Shown here one piece after another: positions 16,960-23,934 of a stretch of DNA of 64,000 nucleotides. The DNA comes from CAIVAT01 sp964387205. GTDB lineage: Bacteria; Bacteroidota; Bacteroidia; Bacteroidales; FEN-979. The notes beneath the pieces were generated by a model. The model was not told the DNA's origin, did not search any database, and saw only the letters and a program-made list of their open reading frames with translations. The stretch spans positions 1 to 64,000 of the forward strand of contig CAYLVY010000005.1 of NCBI GenBank assembly GCA_964387205.1, given 5' to 3'. A program made the translations under genes and the position numbers. Each line of letters starts with the position of its first letter. Positions within the stretch are counted from its first letter, which is position 1.

Positions 16960-17945
16960 ACCTTAAGCCCAGACCATTGAACTTCGCACTCGTGGGTGCT
17001 GCAGGATATATAGCCCCGCGGCATATGAAGGCGATCCGTGATACAGGCAACATGCTGACCTGTGCCTTGGATCCATACGACGGTGTTGGTCTCATTGATA
17101 CCTATTTCCCGGAAGCCGATTTTTTTATCGAGCCGGAAAGGTTCGACCGTCATCTCGACAAACTCCGCCGCATGGCCCATAACAAAAGCCGTTATGAAAC
17201 CATGAAGGTCGATTATGTTTCCATCTGCTCCCCAAATTACATGCACGATTCGCATATCCGCCTTGCCCTCAGGAATGAAGCTCATGCGATCTGTGAAAAG
17301 CCCATCGTCCTGAACCCCTGGAACCTCGATGCCCTTTTTGAAATTCAAAAGGAGACCGGGCGGAATGTCTTCACCGTGTTGCAGCTTCGTCTGCATCCAT
17401 CCATCATTGCCCTCAGGGAGGAAGTCGTCGCTGGCGGAACGGATAAGGTGTACGATATCGACCTCACCTATATCACTTCGAGGGGTAAATGGTATTTCAG
17501 GTCCTGGAAAGGAAACAAGGAAAAATCGGGGGGTATTGCCACCAATATCGGGGTGCATTTCTTCGATATGCTGACCTGGATCTTCGGCCCGGTGACGGAC
17601 AACCACGTCCATGTTCTGCAAAACGATAAAGCAGGGGGATTCCTGAATCTAAAACAAGCCAGGATACGATGGTTCCTGAGTATCGATTATCATGATATCC
17701 CTGAACCCGTGAAACTTGCCGGAAAACGCACCTACCGGATGTTGTCCATCAATGGGAAAGAGGTAGAGTTCAGCGACGGGTTTGCGGATCTTCATACCGA
17801 TGTGTACCGCGATATTCTTGCCGGCAACGGTTTCGGCCTGAAAGATACCCGTCAGAGCATCAATGTCGTCTATCAGATCCGGAATTCGATTCCGGTTGGA
17901 TTGCAGGGTGATTATCACCCGCTGCTCTCTGCCATACGAAAGTAG
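16956..17945 (+). CDS. Gfo/Idh/MocA oxidoreductase (WbpB/WlbA-like)
   Basis: NAD-dependent dehydrogenase expected to oxidise C3 of UDP-GlcNAc-uronate before transamination. It has 329 residues. The N-terminal Rossmann segment is FALVGAAGYIAPRHMKAIRD, and the CEKPIVLNPWNLDAL segment carries the family's EKP motif; the C-terminal alpha/beta domain follows. The ATGA overlap at 16956 couples it to the acetyltransferase. The first pathway step (UDP-GlcNAc 6-dehydrogenase, WbpA/UgdA type) is not in this window, so the pathway here is incomplete. Confidence 0.87.
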   Translation: MNLKPRPLNFALVGAAGYIAPRHMKAIRDTGNMLTCALDPYDGVGLIDTYFPEADFFIEPERFDRHLDKLRRMAHNKSRYETMKVDYVSICSPNYMHDSHIRLALRNEAHAICEKPIVLNPWNLDALFEIQKETGRNVFTVLQLRLHPSIIALREEVVAGGTDKVYDIDLTYITSRGKWYFRSWKGNKEKSGGIATNIGVHFFDMLTWIFGPVTDNHVHVLQNDKAGGFLNLKQARIRWFLSIDYHDIPEPVKLAGKRTYRMLSINGKEVEFSDGFADLHTDVYRDILAGNGFGLKDTRQSINVVYQIRNSIPVGLQGDYHPLLSAIRK

Positions 17946-18008
17946 GCCCGGCCTTTCCGAACTTCGATTTTTGTATTATCTTAGCCGTTTGAATCATCTC
18001 ATATACCT

Positions 18009-19034
18009 ATGAAAATATTGGTTACCGGCGGGACAGGTTATATCGGATCCCACACAGTTGTCGAATTGCAGGAAAAAGGCTATGTAGTAGTGATCGTGGA
18101 TAATTTATCCAACTCCACTGCCGAAGTCGTGGATAATATTGCCAGGATTACCGGTATCCTTCCGTTGTTTGAAAAGTTTGACCTGACTGATGCAGAAGCC
18201 ACCGCCGGTTTTTTTGCCAGGCATTCGGATATCCGTGCCATCATCCATTTCGCAGCCTTCAAAGCAGTTGGCGAGTCGGTGGAACAGCCATTGAAATACT
18301 ATCACAACAACCTGGTTTCGCTGATCAATATCCTTCAGGGAATGATCACCCACCAGATCCCCGATATTGTATTTTCCTCTTCATGTACGGTATATGGCCA
18401 ACCTGATGAATTGCCGGCAAAGGAGACCACACCGGTTCAAAAAGCGGTATCGCCCTATGGTAATACTAAGCAGATATCGGAAGAGATCATCAGCGATGCG
18501 GCTGGCATCAATCCGCTGAGGGCTATCCTGCTCCGCTACTTTAATCCCATCGGAGCCCATGAAAGCGCCATTATCGGCGAATTACCCCTTGGCGTGCCCA
18601 ACTGCCTCATGCCCTATATCACTCAGACCGCAATCGGCATCCGGCCGTTTCTCCGGGTGTGGGGCAATGATTATAATACACCGGATGGCACTGCCATCCG
18701 TGATTACATCCACGTGGTCGACCTGGCCAAAGCCCATGTGGTGGCCGTGGACCGCATGATCGAAAACAAGATGAAGAAAAACGTGGAGATATTCAACCTT
18801 GGAACCGGTAACGGATTTTCCGTTCTCGAGGTGATCCAGTCCTTTGAAAGGGCAACCGGACAAAAGTTGAATTATCAGATCCGCGAAAGGCGTCCGGGTG
18901 ATATTGAGCAGGTTTGGGCCGACACCACTTTTGCCAATCAGGAACTGGGGTGGAAAGCAGAGAAATCGCTCGACGAGATGACCGGTTCCGCGTGGCGATG
19001 GGAAAAGGTGCTGAAAATGAAAAATCCGAAATGA
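18009..19034 (+). CDS. galE: UDP-glucose 4-epimerase
   Basis: Short-chain dehydrogenase-type epimerase converting UDP-glucose and UDP-galactose (often also the N-acetyl forms). It has 341 residues, the usual length. NAD site VTGGTGYIGSHTVVEL at residues 5-20, HFAAFKAVGESVEQP, the catalytic Ser/Tyr/Lys set (SSSCTVYG and the SPYGNTKQ YxxxK), and the C-terminal RRPGDIEQVWAD are all GalE-type. It follows the WbpB-like gene by 63 nt, with a near-consensus box (TATCTTAG) between them, so it may have its own promoter. Confidence 0.92.
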   Translation: MKILVTGGTGYIGSHTVVELQEKGYVVVIVDNLSNSTAEVVDNIARITGILPLFEKFDLTDAEATAGFFARHSDIRAIIHFAAFKAVGESVEQPLKYYHNNLVSLINILQGMITHQIPDIVFSSSCTVYGQPDELPAKETTPVQKAVSPYGNTKQISEEIISDAAGINPLRAILLRYFNPIGAHESAIIGELPLGVPNCLMPYITQTAIGIRPFLRVWGNDYNTPDGTAIRDYIHVVDLAKAHVVAVDRMIENKMKKNVEIFNLGTGNGFSVLEVIQSFERATGQKLNYQIRERRPGDIEQVWADTTFANQELGWKAEKSLDEMTGSAWRWEKVLKMKNPK

Positions 19035-19064
19035 AAAAAGAATAAACCGGTAAAAAAATTTTCT

Positions 19065-20114
19065 ATGAAAACCATTTTAATCACAGGCGGAGCGGGATTC
19101 ATCGGGTCGCATGTTGTCCGGCGGTTCGTTAACCGTTATCCCGGATATCATATTATCAATCTGGATAACCTGACCTATGCCGGTAATCTGGCCAACCTGA
19201 AAGACCTCGAAGGCTCCCCGAATTATGAATTTATCCGTGCCGATATCACCGATGCTGCCGGGATCAATGAAATATTTCGCCGGTACCGCTTCGACGGTGT
19301 GATCCACCTGGCAGCCGAATCCCATGTTGACCGGTCCATCAGCAGCCCCATGGAATTCATTTACACCAATATTATCGGAACGGTGAACCTGCTGAACGCG
19401 GCAAGGCAAATCTGGGAAAATCCTGGAGGCAGGAGGTTCTATCATATTTCCACTGATGAAGTCTATGGCTCCCTTGGCGAAACGGGTTTTTTTCAGGAGA
19501 CAACCGCCTATGACCCTCGCAGCCCCTATTCTGCCTCCAAGGCCAGTTCAGACCACCTGGTGAGGGCCTATTTCCATACCTATAAACTTCCGGTCGTATT
19601 GTCGAATTGTTCGAACAATTACGGCCCATATCAATTTCCGGAAAAACTTATACCACTATCTATCAATAATATAAGAAACAGCAAGCCAATCCCTGTGTAC
19701 GGTAAGGGAGAGAATATCCGCGACTGGCTTTATGTGGAAGACCATGCTTCAGCTATCGACCTGATATTCCATGAAGCCGGGCTTGGAGAAACCTATAATA
19801 TCGGCGGGCACAACGAATGGAAGAATATTGACCTGATCAGACTATTGTGCCGGATCATGGACCAAAAACTGAACCGTAAGGAGGGAACCTCGGAGCAGCT
19901 CATCACTTACGTGAAGGACCGGGCAGGGCATGACCTGCGTTATGCTATCGACTCAGGGAAGATCCAACGGGACCTTGGTTGGAAACCGACCCTGCAGTTT
20001 GAGGAGGGGCTTGAAAAAACGGTGGACTGGTATCTCGCCAATGAAGAGTGGATGAACAACATCACATCTGGCGATTACCAGCATTACTACGAAGATCAGT
20101 ACGCGAAAAGATAG
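19065..20114 (+). CDS. rfbB: dTDP-glucose 4,6-dehydratase
   Basis: Converts dTDP-glucose to dTDP-4-keto-6-deoxyglucose, the entry step to rhamnose and other deoxysugars. It has 349 residues. Seen: ITGGAGFIGSHVVRRF (NAD site), HLAAESHVDRSISSP, the HISTDEVYGSLGE segment with the Asp-Glu dehydration pair, and YSASKASSDHLVRAY (YxxxK). It sits 30 nt after galE. The usual partners rfbA, rfbC and rfbD are absent here, so they must lie elsewhere or the product is used differently. Confidence 0.93.
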   Translation: MKTILITGGAGFIGSHVVRRFVNRYPGYHIINLDNLTYAGNLANLKDLEGSPNYEFIRADITDAAGINEIFRRYRFDGVIHLAAESHVDRSISSPMEFIYTNIIGTVNLLNAARQIWENPGGRRFYHISTDEVYGSLGETGFFQETTAYDPRSPYSASKASSDHLVRAYFHTYKLPVVLSNCSNNYGPYQFPEKLIPLSINNIRNSKPIPVYGKGENIRDWLYVEDHASAIDLIFHEAGLGETYNIGGHNEWKNIDLIRLLCRIMDQKLNRKEGTSEQLITYVKDRAGHDLRYAIDSGKIQRDLGWKPTLQFEEGLEKTVDWYLANEEWMNNITSGDYQHYYEDQYAKR

Positions 20115-20131
20115 TGTCAGCCGCCTGACAC
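20114..20131. terminator. Hairpin across two convergent stop codons
   Basis: GTGTCAG (20114-20120), CCGC loop, CTGACAC (20125-20131): a perfect 7-bp stem. It overlaps the last base of the rfbB stop and the fabD stop (20117-20119). No T-run follows on either side, so it is at best a weak terminator. Confidence 0.3.
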
Positions 20132-21004
20132 GGATACTTCACCGGCTATTTTCCGGATCAAACCCTGCAGGACTTCACCGGGCCCCAATTCGATAAAATT
20201 TCCGGCTCCGTCAGCAACCATATTTTGGACGATCTGTGTCCATAACACTGGCGCGGTCAGTTGCGCCACCAGGTTTTCCCTTATGGTAGCCGGATCGGTG
20301 ACCCGTTGTGCAGTTGCATTCTGATACACCGGACAGATGGGGGTATTTACCACGGTTTTTTCGATGGCTTCGGCAAGTTCTACCCTGGCAGGCTCCATCA
20401 GCGGGGAGTGGAAAGCTCCTCCGACCTTTAGCGGAAGGGCCCTGCGGGCACCGGCGCTCTTCATCATGGCACATGCTTTGTCGATTCCGGAGATACTGCC
20501 TGAAATGACGAGTTGCCCGGGACTGTTATAGTTGGCAGGAACCACAATTTCGTCTTCAATACACCGGCATATCTCCTCTGCTTTGACATCGTCCAGGCCG
20601 AGGATGGCGGCCATGGTGGAAGGTTCGGCTTCACAGGCTTTCTGCATCGCCGTTGCTCTTGCGGCTACCAATTTCAGTCCGTCTTCGAAAGAGATCGCCT
20701 TAGCGGCTGTCAGGGCTGAGAATTCTCCAAGGGAGTGTCCCGCAACCATATCAGGCCGGAAGGCCTCGCCCATGGTGGCTGCCAAGATCACCGAGTGCAG
20801 GAAGATGGCCGGCTGCGTTACCCTGGTCTGCCTCAGGTCTTCATCCGTTCCGGCAAACATCAGGTCGGTTATTCTGAAACCTAAGATTTCATTCGCCTTT
20901 TCAAACATCTCTTTCGCCAGTGCGGAGTTCTCATATAGCTCTTTACCCATACCGACAAACTGGGCACCCTGCCCCGGAAAGACATATGCTGTTAACATAT
21001 TCAT
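20117..21004 (-). CDS. fabD: Malonyl-CoA:ACP transacylase
   Basis: Moves malonyl from CoA to acyl carrier protein for fatty-acid synthesis. It has 295 residues. The N-terminal YVFPGQGAQFVGMGKELY, the nucleophile Ser in AGHSLGEFSAL, the catalytic His in GGAFHSPLM and the C-terminal ELGPGEVLQGL are all present. It is convergent with rfbB (2 nt between stops). No other fab gene is adjacent, which is common in Bacteroidota. A second in-frame ATG two codons in is possible as the start. Confidence 0.93.
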   Translation of the reverse strand: MNMLTAYVFPGQGAQFVGMGKELYENSALAKEMFEKANEILGFRITDLMFAGTDEDLRQTRVTQPAIFLHSVILAATMGEAFRPDMVAGHSLGEFSALTAAKAISFEDGLKLVAARATAMQKACEAEPSTMAAILGLDDVKAEEICRCIEDEIVVPANYNSPGQLVISGSISGIDKACAMMKSAGARRALPLKVGGAFHSPLMEPARVELAEAIEKTVVNTPICPVYQNATAQRVTDPATIRENLVAQLTAPVLWTQIVQNMVADGAGNFIELGPGEVLQGLIRKIAGEVSVSGG

Positions 21005-21043
21005 TCTAAATTGTTTACTTTTAATTTATGAATTGAAATCCCT

Positions 21044-21781
21044 TTACTTCCTGTCTCCTAAAAACCTTAGAAGGAAAATAAAGAGATTGATAAAGTCCAG
21101 ATAAAGGGTCATAGCGCCCATGATACTCAGTTTACGGGCGTTGTCTTCACCGAATTCACCGGCCCCGGCCGACATCTTTTTCAGTCGTTGTACATCATAG
21201 GCTGTCAATCCCGTGAAAATGAGCACTCCGATGATACTGATGATATAATCCATGGTACTGCTCTGAAGAAACATATTCACGAGCATGGCAACCACCAGAC
21301 CGATCAAACCCATGAACATGATCGCTCCGAACTTTGTCAGATCTGTCTTGGTTGTATAACCTGTGATGGCCATCACGCCAAACATTATGGCGGTCACTAT
21401 GAATGTTTTAAAGACCGAAGCCGAGGTATAAACCAGCAAAATAAAGCTCAGGCTCATTCCCATCAGTACGGAAAAAGTGACAAAGAGCAATGTCAGAACG
21501 GCAGGCGATAACCGTTGAAATCCGAATGACATCAGCAGCACGAATCCGATGGGTGCAAGGGTCACGACCCAGCCCAGAACGGTTAGGCCGCCGGAGGTGG
21601 TATTGATGAGGGACATGATCAGTGATGGCGTATTGGCGAACCACCACGCCGTAAGGGCGGTCAGGAGCATGGCGAGGGTCATCCAGCTGAAAACCTGTCG
21701 CATAAATGCCCGGGAGGCAGATACATCAATGGTTCCCTCCCCGGCAGAAAAATAGCGGTTATTATTGTTTTGGTCAAACAT
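21044..21781 (-). CDS. Bax inhibitor-1/YccA family membrane protein
   Basis: Inner-membrane protein of the BI-1/TMBIM family, 245 residues with seven hydrophobic helices. The characteristic C-terminal stretch DYIISIIGVLIFTGLTAYDV, then QRLKKM, carries the conserved Asp, and another acidic residue lies near the C-terminus (YLDFINLFIFLLRFLG). Family members act as pH-sensitive Ca2+ leak channels; the role in this group of bacteria is unknown. A good Shine-Dalgarno (AAGGAGA, 21789-21795 on the minus strand) precedes the ATG. Confidence 0.9.
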   Translation of the reverse strand: MFDQNNNNRYFSAGEGTIDVSASRAFMRQVFSWMTLAMLLTALTAWWFANTPSLIMSLINTTSGGLTVLGWVVTLAPIGFVLLMSFGFQRLSPAVLTLLFVTFSVLMGMSLSFILLVYTSASVFKTFIVTAIMFGVMAITGYTTKTDLTKFGAIMFMGLIGLVVAMLVNMFLQSSTMDYIISIIGVLIFTGLTAYDVQRLKKMSAGAGEFGEDNARKLSIMGAMTLYLDFINLFIFLLRFLGDRK

Positions 21782-21837
21782 AGTTTTATCTCCTTATATT
21801 GATTGGTTAGATTACAATTATCATAATATATTAAAAA

Positions 21838-22449
21838 TCAGTGCAGTTTGTTGCTGATCAGGTGCAAAAATTCGGCCCGGGTTTTATCTCTTTCGAATGC
21901 TCCGGTGAAATCGGAGGTGGTAGTTACCGAGTTTTGTTTCTGAACCCCGCGCATAGCCATGCACAAATGTTGTGCCTCAATTACAACTGCCACGCCAAGG
22001 GGTTTCAGGGTCTCCTGGATGGCCTCCTTTATTTGCATGGTCAGGCGTTCCTGCACCTGCAGACGGCGGGCATAGATATCTACCACCCGGGCTATTTTGC
22101 TGAGACCGGTGATATATTTATCGGGAATGTAAGCCACATGGGCTTTGCCGATAAAAGGGACCATATGATGTTCGCACAGGGAGTAGATTTCGATGTCTTT
22201 GACGATAACCATCTCACGGTAATCTTCCCTGAATTTCGCAGAGTTGAGGATCTCTTTAGGATCGAGGGAGTAACCCTGTGTCAGGAACTGAATGGCCTTG
22301 GCGACCCGCAGCGGGGTTTTCAGCAATCCTTCCCTGTCGGGATTTTCACCGATCAGTTTCAGTATCTCTTTGTAGTGGGCTCCCAGTTGTTCGGTGGTTT
22401 TAGGATTAAACTCCTCCACCTTTTCGTAATTCGCATTTTTCTTTCCCAT
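21838..22449 (-). CDS. folE: GTP cyclohydrolase I
   Basis: Turns GTP into dihydroneopterin triphosphate, the entry to folate, queuosine and biopterin-like cofactors. It has 203 residues from the ATG at 22449. The zinc-binding Cys-His-His set is in LCEHHMVPFIGK and QHLCMAMRGV, with the allosteric/active-site segment VDIYARRLQVQERLT. I discount the upstream in-frame ATG at 22521 because it overlaps the preceding gene. It lies 11 nt after a PTPS-type gene on the same strand, whose substrate is its product. Confidence 0.95.
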   Translation of the reverse strand: MGKKNANYEKVEEFNPKTTEQLGAHYKEILKLIGENPDREGLLKTPLRVAKAIQFLTQGYSLDPKEILNSAKFREDYREMVIVKDIEIYSLCEHHMVPFIGKAHVAYIPDKYITGLSKIARVVDIYARRLQVQERLTMQIKEAIQETLKPLGVAVVIEAQHLCMAMRGVQKQNSVTTTSDFTGAFERDKTRAEFLHLISNKLH

Positions 22450-22460
22450 AACGATAAAAG

Positions 22461-22880
22461 CTAGTCTTGGATTCCGTAGTATTCGATGATATTGTTTTCT
22501 GATTGTTCCAGCCGGACGCAATGCAACTTGCCGCCCAAATGTGCAATATCTTCCGCCAGTTCATTCCAGATGCCGATGGCAATGTTTTCGCTGGTAGGCA
22601 CTTTACCCTGAAGGAAATCGACCTCCAGGTTCAGGTTTTTATGGTCAAGTTTGTTCAGGATTTTTTGCTCGATGAGTTTACTCACATGGCGGAGGTGGAT
22701 GATCAGCCCGGTACTGGGGTCCACTTCACCCTGAATGGTGACATAGAGGATGTAGTTGTGCCCATGCCAGTTGGGGTTGGAACATTTGCCGAAGATCTCC
22801 ATGTTTTCGGCATCGCTTAATTCCGGGAGGTAGAGCCGGTGTGCGGCGCTGAAGTGCTCCCTCCTGATGATGAAGGCCAT
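22461..22880 (-). CDS. 6-pyruvoyl-tetrahydropterin synthase family protein (PTPS-II-like)
   Basis: Zinc enzyme acting on the product of the FolE gene that follows it. It has 139 residues. Zinc ligands His14, His39 and His41, catalytic Cys33 (CSNPNWHGHNY), an Asp-His pair (KLDHKNLN, residues 79-80) and Glu125. The CSNPNWHGHNY and LDHKNLN segments resemble eukaryote-type PTPS more than QueD; the QueD-like paralogue at 8.3-8.7 kb has CRHIHGHSY. It may make a pyruvoyl-tetrahydropterin or a folate-pathway intermediate rather than the queuosine precursor; this is inference. Confidence 0.85.
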   Translation of the reverse strand: MAFIIRREHFSAAHRLYLPELSDAENMEIFGKCSNPNWHGHNYILYVTIQGEVDPSTGLIIHLRHVSKLIEQKILNKLDHKNLNLEVDFLQGKVPTSENIAIGIWNELAEDIAHLGGKLHCVRLEQSENNIIEYYGIQD

Positions 22881-22897
22881 GGGATTGATTTTGGGGT

Positions 22898-22905
22898 CAA
22901 AGGTA
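22898..22905 (-). promoter_or_regulatory. -7 box of the PTPS-folE operon
   Basis: On the minus strand the bases read TACCTTTG, a perfect TAnnTTTG box, 17 nt before the PTPS ATG at 22880. The two pterin genes may thus have their own promoter, separate from the bactofilin group upstream. Confidence 0.5.
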
Positions 22906-22939
22906 AGTAAAATTCCGGTGCCATCACGGGTGGACAGGG

Positions 22940-23320
22940 TCAGCTACCCGGTTTGCGGCTGATCCGGATGATGGCAACGGCCTCGTAGATGGTGTAAACA
23001 AGGTAAAGGGCAAAAAATGCCAGCAGGAAAGGGACGGCATCCACACGGTACAACCAGGCATAGGTCACCATGATAGTGACGTAGAGAAATAGTTTGACAA
23101 TCACCGAGAGGAGATAAGTATTCAGGAACCGGATGAATTTCTGTGCCAGGCTTTTTTCCAGGAAACGGAAGGTAATGTAAGTTACTGCCATGAAAAAGGG
23201 TATAAGCAAAGGCAGGGCGGGTGTAATATAAGGATCGGGGAGAAGCCAGGAGATCAGCAGGGCAATGGAGGCGATAATGGCTGAAAAGTAAAACAGCGGG
23301 GCAACGAAACGTTGGGTCAT
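22940..23320 (-). CDS. Small four-helix membrane protein (AtpI-like position and size)
   Basis: Not recognised by motif. It has 126 residues with four hydrophobic helices (about 7-27, 33-50, 66-87, 93-115) and a basic C-terminal tail. Size, helix count and position directly after an AtpZ-like gene match the AtpI protein that precedes F-type ATP synthase genes in many bacteria. No ATP synthase subunit follows, however; the next genes are PTPS and folE. It is a plausible AtpI relative separated from its operon, or an unrelated membrane protein. Confidence 0.5.
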   Translation of the reverse strand: MTQRFVAPLFYFSAIIASIALLISWLLPDPYITPALPLLIPFFMAVTYITFRFLEKSLAQKFIRFLNTYLLSVIVKLFLYVTIMVTYAWLYRVDAVPFLLAFFALYLVYTIYEAVAIIRISRKPGS

Positions 23321-23344
23321 GGCGTCTGGGTATGAAGGTGTGGA

Positions 23345-23554
23345 TCATTTCCGGAGCAGCTCCCGGATACTGAGGTATATGGCGGCTGCAACGGCAAGAG
23401 TGGTCAGGACTATGGTAAAGAGGGGTTTAACGGAGAGCCATTGATCTGCTTTCCAGCCACCCCAGGCCCCCAGCAGGATGATGGCAAGCATCTGAAAGGC
23501 CATGCCGGAGTATCGGGCATAATCCTTCAGGTTTTTTTGCGGATCACGGTTCAT
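23345..23554 (-). CDS. AtpZ/AtpI family protein
   Basis: A 69-residue protein with two membrane helices separated by a short loop: YSGMAFQMLAIILLGAWGGW (about 16-35), then KADQWL, then a second helix (about 44-62). The Gly-rich first helix followed by xxDxW is typical of the AtpZ (ATPase gene 1) family, found before ATP synthase genes and linked to c-ring assembly or Mg2+/Ca2+ transport. The ATG at 23554 lies inside the end of the bactofilin gene (11-nt overlap); the longer open frame upstream reads through bactofilin and is discounted. Confidence 0.75.
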   Translation of the reverse strand: MNRDPQKNLKDYARYSGMAFQMLAIILLGAWGGWKADQWLSVKPLFTIVLTTLAVAAAIYLSIRELLRK

Positions 23555-23930
23555 CGGCAGCGGGTAGGGCGAAATCTTTAATAATCCCGCCCTGCTCCAT
23601 CGCACAGGTACCGGAAAATTGTGCACCGGGCTCAATGGCCAGTTTGCCGGTAATGATGTCGCCACTGTACCTCGCGCTCTCTTTCAGGGTCAGCAAATCC
23701 GAAACCTTGACATTGGCTTTCACTTCGCCTGAAAAATCGGCATTCTGGCATTGGATCTCGCCTTCGATTTTGCCGGTAGGCCCTACCACGATTTTGCCTT
23801 TACAGTAAATGGTGCCTGTCAGCGTACCGTCGATGCGAAAATCACCGTTAACCTGGATTTCCCCCCTGACCACCGCTCCCGGCCCCAGGATGTTGATGGA
23901 TGGCATTTCCGGTTCTCTGTTTTTTGACAT
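23544..23930 (-). CDS. Bactofilin (polymer-forming cytoskeletal protein)
   Basis: Self-assembling cytoskeletal scaffold of the bactofilin (DUF583) family, 128 residues. The core beta-helix is made of short repeats rich in Gly and hydrophobic residues (INILGPGAVVRGEIQVNGDF, then RIDGTLTGTIYCKGKIVVGP) from about residue 12 to 105. The ATG at 23930 starts 5 nt from the PorW stop. An M23 peptidase is encoded divergently beyond PorW; bactofilin-M23 pairs are known elsewhere to set local cell-wall shape. It overlaps the AtpZ-like gene. Confidence 0.92.
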   Translation of the reverse strand: MSKNREPEMPSINILGPGAVVRGEIQVNGDFRIDGTLTGTIYCKGKIVVGPTGKIEGEIQCQNADFSGEVKANVKVSDLLTLKESARYSGDIITGKLAIEPGAQFSGTCAMEQGGIIKDFALPAADEP

Positions 23931-23934
23931 GGAA

